DNA of 64,000 nucleotides from Pseudomonadota bacterium (GTDB taxonomy: Bacteria > Pseudomonadota > Alphaproteobacteria > Micropepsales > Micropepsaceae), in NCBI GenBank assembly GCA_018241025.1, contig JAFEEQ010000021.1:62001-126000 (forward strand). Reading direction: 5' to 3'. A program made the translations under genes and the position numbers. The notes under the pieces are model-generated. The model made no database searches and was not told the origin of the DNA. It was given only the letters and a program-made list of their open reading frames with translations. Below are positions 54,322-63,298 of the stretch, one piece after another; position 1 is the first letter of the stretch; each line of letters starts with the position of its first letter.

Positions 54322-54984
54322 TCAGTTCTCCGGCCGGCGCATCAGCGCACCCTTGCGCGGCAGCACGAACAGCGTCGGCGCCAGCGCGACGCCCGGCGTC
54401 AGCCCGCGCAGCACCACGGTCGTCTTCGATCCCTGGTCGTCGATCACCGTCCATTGCCGCAGCTCGTAGTCCGGCTCGGAGAACATCAGATAGATGTTCG
54501 CCTTGCTGCGGTTCAGGCTCGAGCGCAGGCCGAGGATGATCGCGCCGGAATCGTGCTGCACGCTGACGAGCTGCGGGCTGTGACGGATGTCGATCTTGTC
54601 GCCGAGGATGACGCTGAGCGGGATGTCCTTCAGCAGATAGTGGTCGACAGTGTTCAGGCGGCGGTTCGCCACCGCCACAGTGTGGCCGTCGGAGACGATC
54701 AGGCTGGCCGATGGCGGCTTGTAGTCGAACCGCATCTTGCCCGGCTTCTGGATATAGACATTCCCTTCGACCGCGCTGCCGTCGCCGTTGATCTGGAGGA
54801 ACCCGCCTTTCAGCGTGGTGAGGCCGTTCAGATAGGCGCTGATGGCGTCGACCGCGCCGCGGTCGGCGTCGCTCATTTCGACGTGATGGGGCGCGGCCGG
54901 AGGCGCCTGGCCGGCGGCCATGAGCAGCGGCGTGGCGAGGACGACGAAAATCGCAGAGAGAAGACGGCGCATGCCCGGCTTCAT
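54322..54984 (-). CDS. LolA-like outer-membrane lipoprotein carrier family protein
   Basis: 220 residues with an N-terminal signal (MRRLLSAIFVVLATPLLMAAG) and a beta-rich LolA fold: ISAYLNGLTTLKGGFLQINGDGSAVEGNVYIQKPGKMRFDYKPPSASLIVSDGHTVAVANR. These repeat-like strands are those of LolA. It may ferry lipoproteins across the periplasm; a second lolA is not visible here, so I leave the symbol open. Its stop and the next gene's GTG are adjacent. Confidence 0.82.
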   Translation of the reverse strand: MKPGMRRLLSAIFVVLATPLLMAAGQAPPAAPHHVEMSDADRGAVDAISAYLNGLTTLKGGFLQINGDGSAVEGNVYIQKPGKMRFDYKPPSASLIVSDGHTVAVANRRLNTVDHYLLKDIPLSVILGDKIDIRHSPQLVSVQHDSGAIILGLRSSLNRSKANIYLMFSEPDYELRQWTVIDDQGSKTTVVLRGLTPGVALAPTLFVLPRKGALMRRPEN

Positions 54985-55015
54985 AGCCGGGCTTTGTGGC
55001 GACGGCTAGGCGGCG

Positions 55016-55636
55016 CTACTCGGCGGCTTCGGCGGTGTGTTCCGCACCGGCATTCGGGCAGAGGCCGCGGACGATCAGGTCCATCACGCCCTCCAGCTCG
55101 CGTTCGAGCTTGGGCAGGGTCAGCTTCGACCAGAGCTGCGGATAGCGGAACTTCATCGTCGCCGCCTGGACCATCTCGGCGGTGAATTCCTTGTCGGCGA
55201 TCGAGAATTCGCCGCGGCGCTCGGCCTCCTCCATCAGCTCGACGAGGATCTTGCGCTCGTTCTCGAGCATCCAGTTGGCGAATTTCGGGCGTTCCTCGGA
55301 GATCACGCGGGCCATCTGATAGGCGCGCGGATCCTTCTCGAGCTTGTGATAGGTGCGGCGCAGCTCCTCGAACAGCAGGTCGTGTAGGCGCTGGCGGGCA
55401 TCCTTGCCCGGCGCGACCGCGATCTTGCGCAGGTGATCGAGATGCTTGGAGTAATCCTCGGTGGCGATGGCCTCGGCGATGTCGAGCTTGCCGGGAAAGA
55501 AGCGATAGAGATTGCCCGGCGACATCGCGCAATCGCCCGCGACCTCGGCCATGGTGGTCTTGGCGTAACCGAAGTGCGAGAAGCGCTTCTTCGCGGCCTC
55601 GACGATCTGGTCTCTGACGGTGTCTTTTTCAGCCAT
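55016..55636 (-). CDS. TetR-family transcription regulator
   Basis: 206 residues with the N-terminal helix-turn-helix RDQIVEAAKKRFSHFGYAKTTMAEVAGDCAMSPGNLYRFFPGKLDIAEAIA and a helical ligand-binding domain. ATG 55636 has AAGGA seven bases upstream; TTG 55654 is an alternative. It is divergent from gpsA across an AT-rich 110-bp gap holding CTGAA..TTCAG arms, so autoregulation is likely, and control of the LolA-like gene downstream possible. Confidence 0.9.
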   Translation of the reverse strand: MAEKDTVRDQIVEAAKKRFSHFGYAKTTMAEVAGDCAMSPGNLYRFFPGKLDIAEAIATEDYSKHLDHLRKIAVAPGKDARQRLHDLLFEELRRTYHKLEKDPRAYQMARVISEERPKFANWMLENERKILVELMEEAERRGEFSIADKEFTAEMVQAATMKFRYPQLWSKLTLPKLERELEGVMDLIVRGLCPNAGAEHTAEAAE

Positions 55637-55665
55637 CTGGAGTTCCTTACCCAAGCCGATCTTCT

Positions 55666-55703
55666 TGTTGAGACGAAGATAAGCACGAATTCTGAATAAT
55701 CAA
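55666..55703 (-). promoter_or_regulatory. Promoter region of the tetR gene
   Basis: TTGTTG and TTATCT spaced by 18 bases on the minus strand in an unusually AT-rich gap. The half-palindrome CTGAA..TTCAG overlaps the -35 region. Confidence 0.5.
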
Positions 55704-55743
55704 CAAATCGTTCAGTCTTCCACAGGGAATTCGCATTCCGAAA

Positions 55744-56757
55744 ATGTCACAAATGGAAGAAACATCAAAGCCTTATGGCAATATCGGGGTCATCGGCGCG
55801 GGGGCCTGGGGAACCGCCCTGGCCTTCGTCGCCCACGCGGCTGGGGCAAAAACCAGGCTCTGGGCCCGGGAATCGGCCGTGGTCGATTCGATCAATGCAC
55901 GCCACCGGAACGAACAATTCCTGCCCGGCATCGCCCTGCCGGAGGGCCTGAAGGCGACGGGCGATCTGGATCTGGTCACGCGCGCCGATGCGCTGCTTCT
56001 CGTCGTTCCGGCGCAGCATCTGCGCAACGTGCTCGCCGATCTGGCGCCGCGCATCGCGGCGGCGACGCCGATGATGCTGTGCGCCAAAGGTATCGAGAAG
56101 ACGTCCGGAAAGCTCCTCACCGAAGTGCTGGCCGAAGCCCTGCCGGCAGCCGAACCCGCGATCCTCTCCGGCCCCTCTTTCGCGCACGACGTCGCCATCG
56201 GCTTGCCGACGGCGGTGACCATCGCGGCGCGCCTCCCGGTCGCGCAGCGCCTGCAGGCGAGCCTCGCCCATGCCCAGTTCCGTCCCTATGCCAGCGACGA
56301 TGTGACCGGCGTGGCGCTTGGCGGCGCGGCCAAGAACGTCTACGCCATCGGCTGCGGCATCGCCGACGGGCTCGGCCTTGGCGAAAGCGCGCGCGCCGCG
56401 CTTCTCGCGCGCAGCTTCGCCGAGCTGACGCGCCTCGGCGAAGCGCTCGGTGCGCGGGCGGAGACCCTGATGGGATTGTCGGGGCTGGGCGACCTCGTCC
56501 TCACCGCGACCAGCACAGCCTCGCGCAACTTCGCCTTCGGCAGGAAACTCGGCGCCGGCACGCCGCTCGCCGAACTGCGCAAGCCCGGCACGCCGCTCGC
56601 AGAGGGTGTCGAGACTGCGCCGGCCCTTGTCGCCCGCGCGCGCCACGAGCAGGTCGAGTTGCCCATCGCCGAAGCCATTGCCGCGGTCCTCGCCGGTGCC
56701 TTGACTCCCGCCGACGCAATCGGACGATTGATGGGACGGCCGCTCAGGCCGGAGTGA
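55744..56757 (+). CDS. gpsA: Glycerol-3-phosphate dehydrogenase [NAD(P)+]
   Basis: Reduces dihydroxyacetone phosphate for phospholipid synthesis. 337 residues: IGVIGAGAWGTALAFVAH (14-31), LCAKGIEK, LSGPSFAHDVAIGLPTAV and GVALGGAAKNVYAIGCGIADGLGLG with the catalytic lysine in AAKN. The start is as given; the N-terminal Glu/Lys stretch before NIGVIG is a short extension. SGNH, YciI and EVE genes follow closely. Confidence 0.96.
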   Translation: MSQMEETSKPYGNIGVIGAGAWGTALAFVAHAAGAKTRLWARESAVVDSINARHRNEQFLPGIALPEGLKATGDLDLVTRADALLLVVPAQHLRNVLADLAPRIAAATPMMLCAKGIEKTSGKLLTEVLAEALPAAEPAILSGPSFAHDVAIGLPTAVTIAARLPVAQRLQASLAHAQFRPYASDDVTGVALGGAAKNVYAIGCGIADGLGLGESARAALLARSFAELTRLGEALGARAETLMGLSGLGDLVLTATSTASRNFAFGRKLGAGTPLAELRKPGTPLAEGVETAPALVARARHEQVELPIAEAIAAVLAGALTPADAIGRLMGRPLRPE

Positions 56758-56767
56758 GTGGGGGATC

Positions 56768-57559
56768 ATGCGGGGCTGGTTGTTGGCGGCGGCGCTGCTC
56801 GTCTGCGCGGCCGATGCGGGTGCGGCCAAGGAAAAGCCCGACAGCTACGATCCCGGCATCGTCCAGGGCGACTGGATCAAGCGATCCGATATCCTGTTCG
56901 TCGGCGATTCCGAGAGCCTCGGCTATTTCGGCGCCCAGCTTTACCGCTCGCTGTCGCGCGAACCCGATCCCAAGACAGGCAGGCCGCTGACGGTGTGGAG
57001 CTTCTGGACCTGCGGCTCCGATGCCGGAAGCTGGCTGAACGGCGGCGTTTCCTATTGCGGCATCCGCACCTGCAACGGCGCCGGCGACTGCGCCCGCGAT
57101 CACGGTCCGCTCGACGAACCCGGCCGCGTGCACTACGCACCGCTTGCCCGCTATGTCGCGCAGGTGAAACCGCGCGTCACGCTGATCTCGCTCGGCTCCA
57201 ACATGCTGACGCAGAAGCCCCGCGCCTTCCGCAATGCCTATGACGCTTATCTCGACACCGCCGCGCGGCTGGCACGTGCGGTGCAGACGGCGGGCAGCCA
57301 ATGCATCTGGATCGGCCCGCCCCAGGCCGCGCTCACCACCAAGCCGCTTGCCGATTACGAGCGCTTCACCGCCGATCTCGGCCGCGCCCTGCGCGCCGCG
57401 GGATGCGGCTATGTCGATTCCAATCCGCTCAGCGACCGAAAATATGTTCTGGCGCGCGATCCGGAGGGCATACACTATCAGGGCGCCGGCGAGCGCGACT
57501 GGGAGACTCGCGTCTGGGTCCAGCTTCGTCCGCTGCTGCTGTCGAAGCTCGCCCGTTAG
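56768..57559 (+). CDS. Exported SGNH/GDSL-like hydrolase
   Basis: 263 residues with a signal peptide (LLAAALLVCAADAGA). Catalytic blocks: DILFVGDSESLG (G-D-S, about 42-53), LISLGSNMLT (about 138-147) and RDPEGIHYQGAGERDW with the D-x-x-H pair. Several cysteines (WTCGS, YCGIRTCNGAGDC) suggest disulfides. A periplasmic esterase or sugar-acetyl hydrolase is likely. It sits between gpsA and the yciI-like gene, ten bases after gpsA. Confidence 0.85.
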   Translation: MRGWLLAAALLVCAADAGAAKEKPDSYDPGIVQGDWIKRSDILFVGDSESLGYFGAQLYRSLSREPDPKTGRPLTVWSFWTCGSDAGSWLNGGVSYCGIRTCNGAGDCARDHGPLDEPGRVHYAPLARYVAQVKPRVTLISLGSNMLTQKPRAFRNAYDAYLDTAARLARAVQTAGSQCIWIGPPQAALTTKPLADYERFTADLGRALRAAGCGYVDSNPLSDRKYVLARDPEGIHYQGAGERDWETRVWVQLRPLLLSKLAR

Positions 57560-57569
57560 GAGAAGCTGC

Positions 57570-57860
57570 ATGCTGTTCGTCGTCACCGCCATCGACAAGC
57601 CGGATTCGCTCGCGCTGCGGATGGCGACGCGCGAGGCGCATTTCGCCTATGCCAGGGAAACCAACGTCATCCGCATCGGTGGACCGTTCCTCGACGACAA
57701 GGGCGACATGGCCGGCAGCCTGATCATCTTCGAAGCCGAGAATCTGGACGCCGCGAAGACCTGGCATGCCAACGATCCCTACAAGAAGGCCGGGCTGTTC
57801 GCGCATTCCGAAGTCCGGCCGTGGAAGCTGACCTTCAATCCGATCGACGCGAAGATCTAG
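57570..57860 (+). CDS. YciI family protein
   Basis: 96 residues from ATG 57570 with AGGAG upstream. LFVVTAIDKPDSLALRMATREAHFAYA, then GGPFLDDKGDMAGSLIIFEAENLDAAKTWHANDPYKKAGLF, the ferredoxin-like YciI fold with the His-Asp pair (H26 and the NDPY D). Biochemical role of the family is unproven. Between the SGNH and EVE genes on the same strand. Confidence 0.92.
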   Translation: MLFVVTAIDKPDSLALRMATREAHFAYARETNVIRIGGPFLDDKGDMAGSLIIFEAENLDAAKTWHANDPYKKAGLFAHSEVRPWKLTFNPIDAKI

Positions 57861-57870
57861 GAGAGGCGCG

Positions 57871-58287
57871 ATGGCCTATTGGCTGCTCAAATCCGAGCCC
57901 GAATCCTGGTCCTGGGAGGCGCAGAAGGCCAAAGGCGCCAAGGGCGAGCCGTGGAGCGGCGTGCGCAACCACCAGGCCAAGCTCAACATGATGGCGATGA
58001 AGAAGGGCGAACGCGCCTTCTTCTATCACTCCGGCAAGGACCGCGAGATCGTCGGCATCGTCGAAGTGATCGGCACCTATCGTCCGGACCCGACCGATGA
58101 GACCGGCAAGTTCGGCCTCGTCGACGTGAAAGCCGTGTGCGATTTGCCGCGGCGCGTGACACTGGCAGAGGCCAAGGCCGACCCGAAACTGGCCAAGATG
58201 ATGCTGGTGGTATTCTCCCGCCTCTCGGTCCAGCCGGTGACCGACGCGGAGTGGAAACACATCTGCAAGCTCGGCGGCGTGAAGTAG
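57871..58287 (+). CDS. EVE domain protein
   Basis: 138 residues with AYWLLKSEPESWSWEAQKAKGAKGEPWSGVRNHQAKLNMMAMKKGERAFFYHSG, the PUA-like EVE start, then VGIVEVIGTYRPDPTD and VDVKAVCDLPRRVTLAEAKADPKLAKMMLVVFSRLSVQPVT. EVE folds read modified bases. AGGAGAGG precedes ATG 57871. Adjacent gpsA and yciI genes are a common arrangement. Confidence 0.94.
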   Translation: MAYWLLKSEPESWSWEAQKAKGAKGEPWSGVRNHQAKLNMMAMKKGERAFFYHSGKDREIVGIVEVIGTYRPDPTDETGKFGLVDVKAVCDLPRRVTLAEAKADPKLAKMMLVVFSRLSVQPVTDAEWKHICKLGGVK

Positions 58288-58289
58288 CG

Positions 58290-58742
58290 CTATTTGCGCT
58301 GATAGATCGTGCCGCCGCCTTCCTGCTCGACCGTGTAGAGGCCGATGCAGTTCGGCTCGCCGAGCCGCGTGCAGCCCAGATCGAAGACGATGGCATAGCG
58401 CGCCGCTTCGGTTGCCGCGCGGCAGATGTAGCGGCCCTGCACCGAGGTCGTGACGGCGGCGTCGCCGTCGCGCTTCGCATAGGCCGGCAGGATGCCTTCC
58501 CGCTGCGTCTCGGCCAGCGCGGCATCGCACAGCGCGATATCCTCGGCGCGGCGGGCCGCAGGATTGTCCGGCACCGGAGCGGCGGCCTGCGGCGGTGGCG
58601 CGGCCGGGACGACCTGCCCGCGCATGTAGATTCCGAAGGCCGCGACCGCGACGATGAACAGCACGCCCAGCGTGCCGACGATCAGGGCGCCAAGCCACTC
58701 GCGCCGCAAGGCCGGCATGTTCGGGTCGTGCTCGAAATACAT
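58290..58742 (-). CDS. Membrane-anchored protein of unknown function
   Basis: 150 residues: short cytosolic start, one helix (EWLGALIVGTLGVLFIVAVAAFGIYM), an Ala/Pro linker and a C-terminal domain with four cysteines (ALCDAALA, RYICRAAT, LGCTRLG, NCIGLY). Signal-anchored in the periplasm by position of the helix. No family recognised. Overlaps none; GGA precedes ATG 58742. Confidence 0.7.
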   Translation of the reverse strand: MYFEHDPNMPALRREWLGALIVGTLGVLFIVAVAAFGIYMRGQVVPAAPPPQAAAPVPDNPAARRAEDIALCDAALAETQREGILPAYAKRDGDAAVTTSVQGRYICRAATEAARYAIVFDLGCTRLGEPNCIGLYTVEQEGGGTIYQRK

Positions 58743-58752
58743 GGGAGATCCG

Positions 58753-59235
58753 TCAAAGCCGCTTGCGCAGCTCCATCGCATAAGGCGCGAAGCCGGCATC
58801 GCCATACACCTTACGCGCCCGCGCATTGCCCGCAAGCACGCCGATCTGAAGAGTATGGAAGCCGTGCCCCCGCGCCCAGTCCTCGCAGGCCGCCAGCAGC
58901 GCCTTGCCGGCGCCCGTGCCGCGCAGGACATCCTCGAGATAGAGTTCGGCAATATAGGCGTAACGGCGCAGGCTCTCTTCGACATAGAGCTGGTCGGTCG
59001 CCTCGATCACCACCGCCCAGCCCTGCGCCGCGCCGGCTTCGTCTTCGACCATGAAGATGCCATGCGCCTTGCCCGGATCGCGGAACATCTGGCCGAGATG
59101 GTCCTCGGCCACCTGCTCGTCGAGCCGCCGGTTGGGCACGATGTCGTATTCGAAACGCTGCAAGCCGAGGATGAACCGCCTCATCGCGTCCCGGTCGCGC
59201 GCGAGGTCGCCGACGCGGATGGAAAACCCGGTCAT
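58753..59235 (-). CDS. GNAT N-acetyltransferase
   Basis: 160 residues: FSIRVGDLARDRDAMRRFILGLQRFEYD, YIAELYLEDVLRGTGAGKALLAACEDWARGHGF (acetyl-CoA loop RGTGAGKAL) and LAGNARARKVYGDAGFAPYAMELRKRL. Short enzyme of the standard fold; substrate unknown. ATG 59235 overlaps the upstream membrane-protein gene (ATGA). Confidence 0.9.
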   Translation of the reverse strand: MTGFSIRVGDLARDRDAMRRFILGLQRFEYDIVPNRRLDEQVAEDHLGQMFRDPGKAHGIFMVEDEAGAAQGWAVVIEATDQLYVEESLRRYAYIAELYLEDVLRGTGAGKALLAACEDWARGHGFHTLQIGVLAGNARARKVYGDAGFAPYAMELRKRL

Positions 59236-59669
59236 CGCACGAAGGCGAAGGCGGCGGCCGCCAGAAGCACGACGGAAAGAAACGTCATGTACAGCGCCAG
59301 ATTGAACCGCAACATGCGCATGAGCAGGAGATTGAAGGCGTTGCGCGTAAGCTCTGCGCCGGCCCCGAGGAACGGGCTCGCCGAGCTGCGCAGGATCGAC
59401 ATCGCCAGCAGCGCGCCCGCCAGCAGCAGGAAGGTCGCGGCCAAGGTCGGCGCCGCCGGCCAACCATGGTCCAGCGCGAAGACACAGGCGACTGCGAACA
59501 TGCCCTGGGCGGCAAGCAGCGCGCCGGCCTTCTCGGTATTGTGCTGAACACCGGTCAGGATATAGGCCAGAGCCTGTGCGCCATCCTTATCGCCGACGAG
59601 ATTGCGGTATACCCGTTCGCGCTCAGTCTTATCGAACGGAAAGCCCAGGATCGCCGAAAGGATCGACAT
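59232..59669 (-). CDS. Membrane protein of unknown function
   Basis: 145 residues with three hydrophobic segments in the C-terminal two-thirds (GMFAVACVFALDHGW, TLAATFLLLAGALLAMSIL and LALYMTFLSVVLLAAAAFAFV) after a soluble 45-residue start (FDKTERERVYRNLVGDKDGAQALAYI). I do not recognise a family. Ten bases downstream of pntB on the same strand, so possibly the end of the pnt transcript. Confidence 0.7.
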   Translation of the reverse strand: MSILSAILGFPFDKTERERVYRNLVGDKDGAQALAYILTGVQHNTEKAGALLAAQGMFAVACVFALDHGWPAAPTLAATFLLLAGALLAMSILRSSASPFLGAGAELTRNAFNLLLMRMLRFNLALYMTFLSVVLLAAAAFAFVR

Positions 59670-59678
59670 GGGCAGGCC

Positions 59679-61076
59679 TCAGCCGAGGGCCTTGACGATT
59701 TCTTCGGTCATCTTCTTGGCGTCGCCGAACAGCATCATCGTGTTGTCGCGGAAGAACAGCTCGTTCTCGACACCGGCATAACCGGAGCCCATGCCGCGCT
59801 TGATGAAGAGCACGGTCTTGGCTTTCTCCACATCCAGGATCGGCATGCCGAAGATCGGCGATTTGGGATCGGTCTTGGCCGAGGGATTGGTCACGTCGTT
59901 GGCGCCGATGACGTATGCCACGTCGGCCTGCGCGAACTGCGAGTTGATATCCTCGAGCTCGAACACCTCGTCATAGGGCACGTTCGCCTCGGCGAGCAGC
60001 ACGTTCATGTGGCCGGGCATGCGGCCGGCGACCGGATGGATCGCGTAGGAGACTTTCACGCCTTCCTTCTTCAGGATGTCGGCCATCTCGCGCACCGCGT
60101 GCTGCGCCTGCGCCACCGCCATGCCGTAACCCGGCACGATGATGACCGAGCCGGCATTCTTCATGATGAAGGCCGCGTCGTCGGCACTGCCCTGCTTCAC
60201 CGGCCGCGTCTCCGCCGGTCCCGCCGGGCCGCCAGTCTCGCCGCCGAAGCCGCCCAGGATCACCGAGATGAAGCTGCGGTTCATGCCCTTGCACATGATG
60301 TAGCTGAGGATCGCGCCCGAGGAACCGACCAGCGCGCCGGTGATGATCAGCGCGGTGTTCTCGAGCGTGAAGCCCATCGCCGCCGCCGCCCAGCCCGAAT
60401 AGGAGTTGAGCATCGAGACCACGACCGGCATGTCGGCGCCGCCGATGGGGATGATGAGCGTGATACCGAAGACGAAGCTGAGCACGGCGATCGCCCAGAA
60501 CGCCCAGACCGGCTGCTGCATGCAGAGGATCACGATCAGCGCGACGATGGCGAGGAAGATCACGATGTTGAGCAGGTGCCGCGCCGGCAGGATGATCGGT
60601 GCACCCGACATGTTGCCGTTGAGCTTGGCGAAGGCGATCAGCGAACCGGCGAAGGTGATCGCGCCGATGGCGACGCCGAGGCTCATCTCGATCAGGCTCT
60701 GGGTCCGAATCGCGCCCTCCACGCCGATGCCGAAGGCTTCGGGCGAATAGAACGCAGCGGCGGCGACCAGCACCGCGGCGAGGCCGACCAGCGAGTGGAA
60801 CGCGGCGACGAGCTGCGGCATGTCGGTCATCGCAATGCGCCGCGCGATCACCGCGCCGATGCCGCCGCCGATGGCGATGCCGGCGAGAATGAGGCCCCAG
60901 GTCATCCCGTCGACCACATCGGCGACCCACAACGTGGTCGCGACCGCGATCGCCATGCCGATCATGCCGTTGCGGTTGCCGGCGCGGCTCGAAGCCGGTG
61001 AGGACAGCCCGCGCAGGGCGAGAATGAAGAGGACGCCCGAGATGAGATAGGCGAGTGCTGCGAGATCGGCCTTCAT
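59679..61076 (-). CDS. pntB: NAD(P) transhydrogenase subunit beta
   Basis: Membrane domain II plus NADP(H)-binding domain III of the proton-translocating transhydrogenase. 465 residues: nine hydrophobic helices (1-270), then IIVPGYGMAVAQAQHAVREMADILKKEGVKVSYAIHPVAGRMPGHMNVLLAEANVPYDEV, DVTNPSAKTDPKSPIFGMPILDVEKAKTVLFIKRGMGSGYAGVENELF, the NADP site. ATG 61076 overlaps the upstream gene by four bases. Confidence 0.97.
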   Translation of the reverse strand: MKADLAALAYLISGVLFILALRGLSSPASSRAGNRNGMIGMAIAVATTLWVADVVDGMTWGLILAGIAIGGGIGAVIARRIAMTDMPQLVAAFHSLVGLAAVLVAAAAFYSPEAFGIGVEGAIRTQSLIEMSLGVAIGAITFAGSLIAFAKLNGNMSGAPIILPARHLLNIVIFLAIVALIVILCMQQPVWAFWAIAVLSFVFGITLIIPIGGADMPVVVSMLNSYSGWAAAAMGFTLENTALIITGALVGSSGAILSYIMCKGMNRSFISVILGGFGGETGGPAGPAETRPVKQGSADDAAFIMKNAGSVIIVPGYGMAVAQAQHAVREMADILKKEGVKVSYAIHPVAGRMPGHMNVLLAEANVPYDEVFELEDINSQFAQADVAYVIGANDVTNPSAKTDPKSPIFGMPILDVEKAKTVLFIKRGMGSGYAGVENELFFRDNTMMLFGDAKKMTEEIVKALG

Positions 61077-61444
61077 GACGAAACCCTTGTCCGGACGCGG
61101 CGCGCGAGCACCAGCACGACGGTCGCGATGTCGAGAATGACCGCGACGTAATTCAGTGCGCGCACGAGCACGAACTCATGCGTCTGCGTGATGATGAAGA
61201 GCGCGAGCCAGAGCGCGGCAACGACGCGCCACTCGGTCACGCCGCCCATGCCCCGCCAGGCGCGGAAGGCGAGCAGCAGGGCAAAGCCGAGGCTCGCCGC
61301 CGTCGCGATGGTCCAGACTGCGGGCATGAAGGCGAGACCGAGCAGCGTCACGTCGTGCGGGATGTCCACGTAGAACATGCACAGCACCATGGCCGCGACG
61401 GCGCCGCCCCACAGAAGCTGGGTCTGGCCTTCGCTCAGCGTCAT
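61073..61444 (-). CDS. Membrane protein of unknown function within the pnt operon
   Basis: 123 residues with four hydrophobic helices ([74 protein letters not shown]). It lies between pntAB and pntB with four-base ATGA overlaps at both ends, so it is translated with them. It is not a known transhydrogenase domain; the family is unfamiliar to me. Confidence 0.75.
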   Translation of the reverse strand: MTLSEGQTQLLWGGAVAAMVLCMFYVDIPHDVTLLGLAFMPAVWTIATAASLGFALLLAFRAWRGMGGVTEWRVVAALWLALFIITQTHEFVLVRALNYVAVILDIATVVLVLARRVRTRVSS

Positions 61445-61746
61445 TTCTCTTTCTTCTTGTACATCGCGAGCATGCGCGAGGTGACGAGGAAGCCGCCGAA
61501 GATGTTCACGCAGGCGAGGATCAGCGCCCCGAAGCCGAGCAGCTTGGAGGTCCAGGCTGCCGCACCCATGCTGGTCACCGAGACCGCGATCAACGCGCCG
61601 ACCACGATCACCGAGGAGATCGCGTTGGTCACCGCCATCAAGGGCGTGTGCAGCGCGGGGGTCACGCTCCAGACCACGAAATAGCCGACGAAGATCGCCA
61701 GCACGAAGATCGTCAGCCGGAAGACGATGGGATCGACCATTTCCAT
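61441..61746 (-). CDS. pntAB: NAD(P) transhydrogenase subunit alpha, part 2
   Basis: 101 residues, the membrane helices that in E. coli form the C-terminus of Pnt[49 protein letters not shown] and [27 protein letters not shown]. The [13 protein letters not shown] box is the signature. Separate pntAA and pntAB genes are the alphaproteobacterial (Rhodospirillum) pattern. ATG 61746 is six bases before the pntAA stop on the chain. Confidence 0.97.
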   Translation of the reverse strand: MEMVDPIVFRLTIFVLAIFVGYFVVWSVTPALHTPLMAVTNAISSVIVVGALIAVSVTSMGAAAWTSKLLGFGALILACVNIFGGFLVTSRMLAMYKKKEK

Positions 61747-61751
61747 ATGCG

Positions 61752-62882
61752 TCAGCCCTTCAGCGCCGGATGCACGACTTCGCCGCCGCGCGTCACGCCG
61801 GCGCCCTTGACGATCTCGTCGTCCCAGTTGAGCGCGAGCGCGCCGGTCTTCTTGTCGACGATCAGCGTCACGAAATTCAGCAGGTTGCGGGCATAGAGCG
61901 AGGACGAGTCCACCGCGAGCCGGCCCGGCAGGTTGGTGTAGCCCATCAGCGTCACGCCATGGCGCTCGACCACTTCGCCGGCGACGGTGAGCGGGCAGTT
62001 GCCGCCCTGCTCCGCCGCGAGGTCGACGATCACCGAGCCCGGCTTCATCGTCTTGACCATCTCCTCGCTGACCAGCACCGGCGCCTTGCGGCCCGGGATC
62101 AATGCGGTGGTGATGATGATGTCCTGCTTCTTGATGGTCTCGGCGATCAGCGCGGCCTGCTTGGCCTGGTACTCGGCCGACATTTCCTTGGCATAGCCGC
62201 CGGCGGTTTGCGCGTTCTTGAACTCGTCGTCCATCACCGCGACGAAGGTGCCACCGAGCGATTCGACCTGTTCTTTCGTCGCCGGGCGCACATCGGTCGC
62301 CGAGACGATGGCACCGAGGCGCCGCGCCGTCGCGATCGCCTGCAGCCCCGCGACGCCCACGCCCATCACCAGCACGCGGGCCGGCGCGATGGTGCCGGCG
62401 GCGGTCATCATCATCGGCATGGCGCGGCCGAACTGCGCCGCGGCGTCGATCACCGCCTTGTAGCCGGCGAGGTTCGCCTGCGACGAGAGCACGTCCATCG
62501 CCTGGGCGCGCGAAATGCGCGGCAGGAATTCCATCGCAAAGGCATCGACGCCCTGCGCCGCGAGCTTCGCCGGCGTTTCCTTATCCGTATACGGAGCAAG
62601 AAGCGCGGCGAGCACCGCGCCCTTCTTCATCTTCGCGATCTCGGCCGCGTCGGGGGCACGCACGCCGAGCACGATATCGGCGCCGTCGAGTGCTGCGGTA
62701 TCGTCGGCCGCGATCGTCGCGCCGGCCGCCTGGTAGTCGGCATCTGCCATGCGCGCGCCGGCGCCGGCGCCGGCCACGACGACGACATCGAGTCCGAGGC
62801 CTTTGAGCTTCTTGACGGTATCGGGCGACGCCGCAACGCGGGTCTCGCCGTCACGGCGTTCCTTGAGAACGGCGAGTTTCAT
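61752..62882 (-). CDS. pntAA: NAD(P) transhydrogenase subunit alpha, part 1
   Basis: Soluble NAD(H)-binding domain I, 376 residues, related to alanine dehydrogenase: [17 protein letters not shown] (9-25), [58 protein letters not shown] (about 170-200) and [21 protein letters not shown]. Leads the pntAA-pntAB-(membrane protein)-pntB chain. Together they couple hydride transfer from NADH to NADP with proton entry, supplying NADPH. Confidence 0.97.
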   Translation of the reverse strand: MKLAVLKERRDGETRVAASPDTVKKLKGLGLDVVVVAGAGAGARMADADYQAAGATIAADDTAALDGADIVLGVRAPDAAEIAKMKKGAVLAALLAPYTDKETPAKLAAQGVDAFAMEFLPRISRAQAMDVLSSQANLAGYKAVIDAAAQFGRAMPMMMTAAGTIAPARVLVMGVGVAGLQAIATARRLGAIVSATDVRPATKEQVESLGGTFVAVMDDEFKNAQTAGGYAKEMSAEYQAKQAALIAETIKKQDIIITTALIPGRKAPVLVSEEMVKTMKPGSVIVDLAAEQGGNCPLTVAGEVVERHGVTLMGYTNLPGRLAVDSSSLYARNLLNFVTLIVDKKTGALALNWDDEIVKGAGVTRGGEVVHPALKG

Positions 62883-62889
62883 TTGGGAC

Positions 62890-63045
62890 TCAGTGTGTGC
62901 GGAAGACGGCCAGGAACGCCATGATCAGGATGATTCCGATCGTGGACCACTTCACGAAGGCAGTGAAACCGTTCCACGCCTTCACATGCTGGCTGATGTC
63001 CATCGAGCCGGACTGATAGTCCCCGGAATTGCCGTGCGCGGCCAT
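62890..63045 (-). CDS. aa3-type cytochrome c oxidase subunit IV
   Basis: A 51-residue protein too short for standard gene-length cut-offs. MAAHGNSGDYQSGSMDISQH is followed by a VKAWNGFTAFVKWSTIGI start of the single helix, IILIMAFLAVF, and ends RTH. This matches the bacterial aa3 subunit IV family (PF07835 type), a one-helix subunit often next to pnt genes in alphaproteobacteria. ATG 63045; the stop TGA is seven bases before the pntAA start. Confidence 0.85.
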   Translation of the reverse strand: MAAHGNSGDYQSGSMDISQHVKAWNGFTAFVKWSTIGIILIMAFLAVFRTH

Positions 63046-63160
63046 GTAGAACCCCTGATCGAACCGGGCCGGACTATAGCAATCTAAGTGCGTCGCACAA
63101 CGCCGAAAAGCCCGCGGAAAACCGGGACAAATTGGCTGGCTCTCGGCTGTTACGCCGCCC

Positions 63161-63283
63161 CTCGCCCTTCGACAAGCTCAGGGTGAGGGTCGTTGTGGAA
63201 CCTTGCCGAGAACGAGGCATCATCGAAGATCAGGACGCAACAAATGTCCTCATCCTGAGCCCGTCGAAGGATGGCAGTCCTGC
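63161..63283. repeat. Dispersed palindromic repeat
   Basis: CTCGCCCTTCGACAAGCTCAGGGTGAGG, then CCTCATCCTGAGCCCGTCGAAGGATGGCAGTCCTGCGC. The second unit shares 19 bases with the end of the 19844 copy. Between the oxidase subunit and the hydrolase gene; nothing else seen in 63046-63298. Confidence 0.85.
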
Positions 63284-63298
63284 GCAGCGCCAAGCGCC

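Noticed and set aside
59232..59669. Anti-phage effector (Pycsar-type membrane protein)
   Set aside because: The helix-rich shape invites the idea, but no cyclase or other defence partner is present and no sequence motif supports it.
59466..61001. 511-codon frame on the plus strand
   Set aside because: Antisense to pntB; His/Asp/Arg-rich shadow product with no domain.
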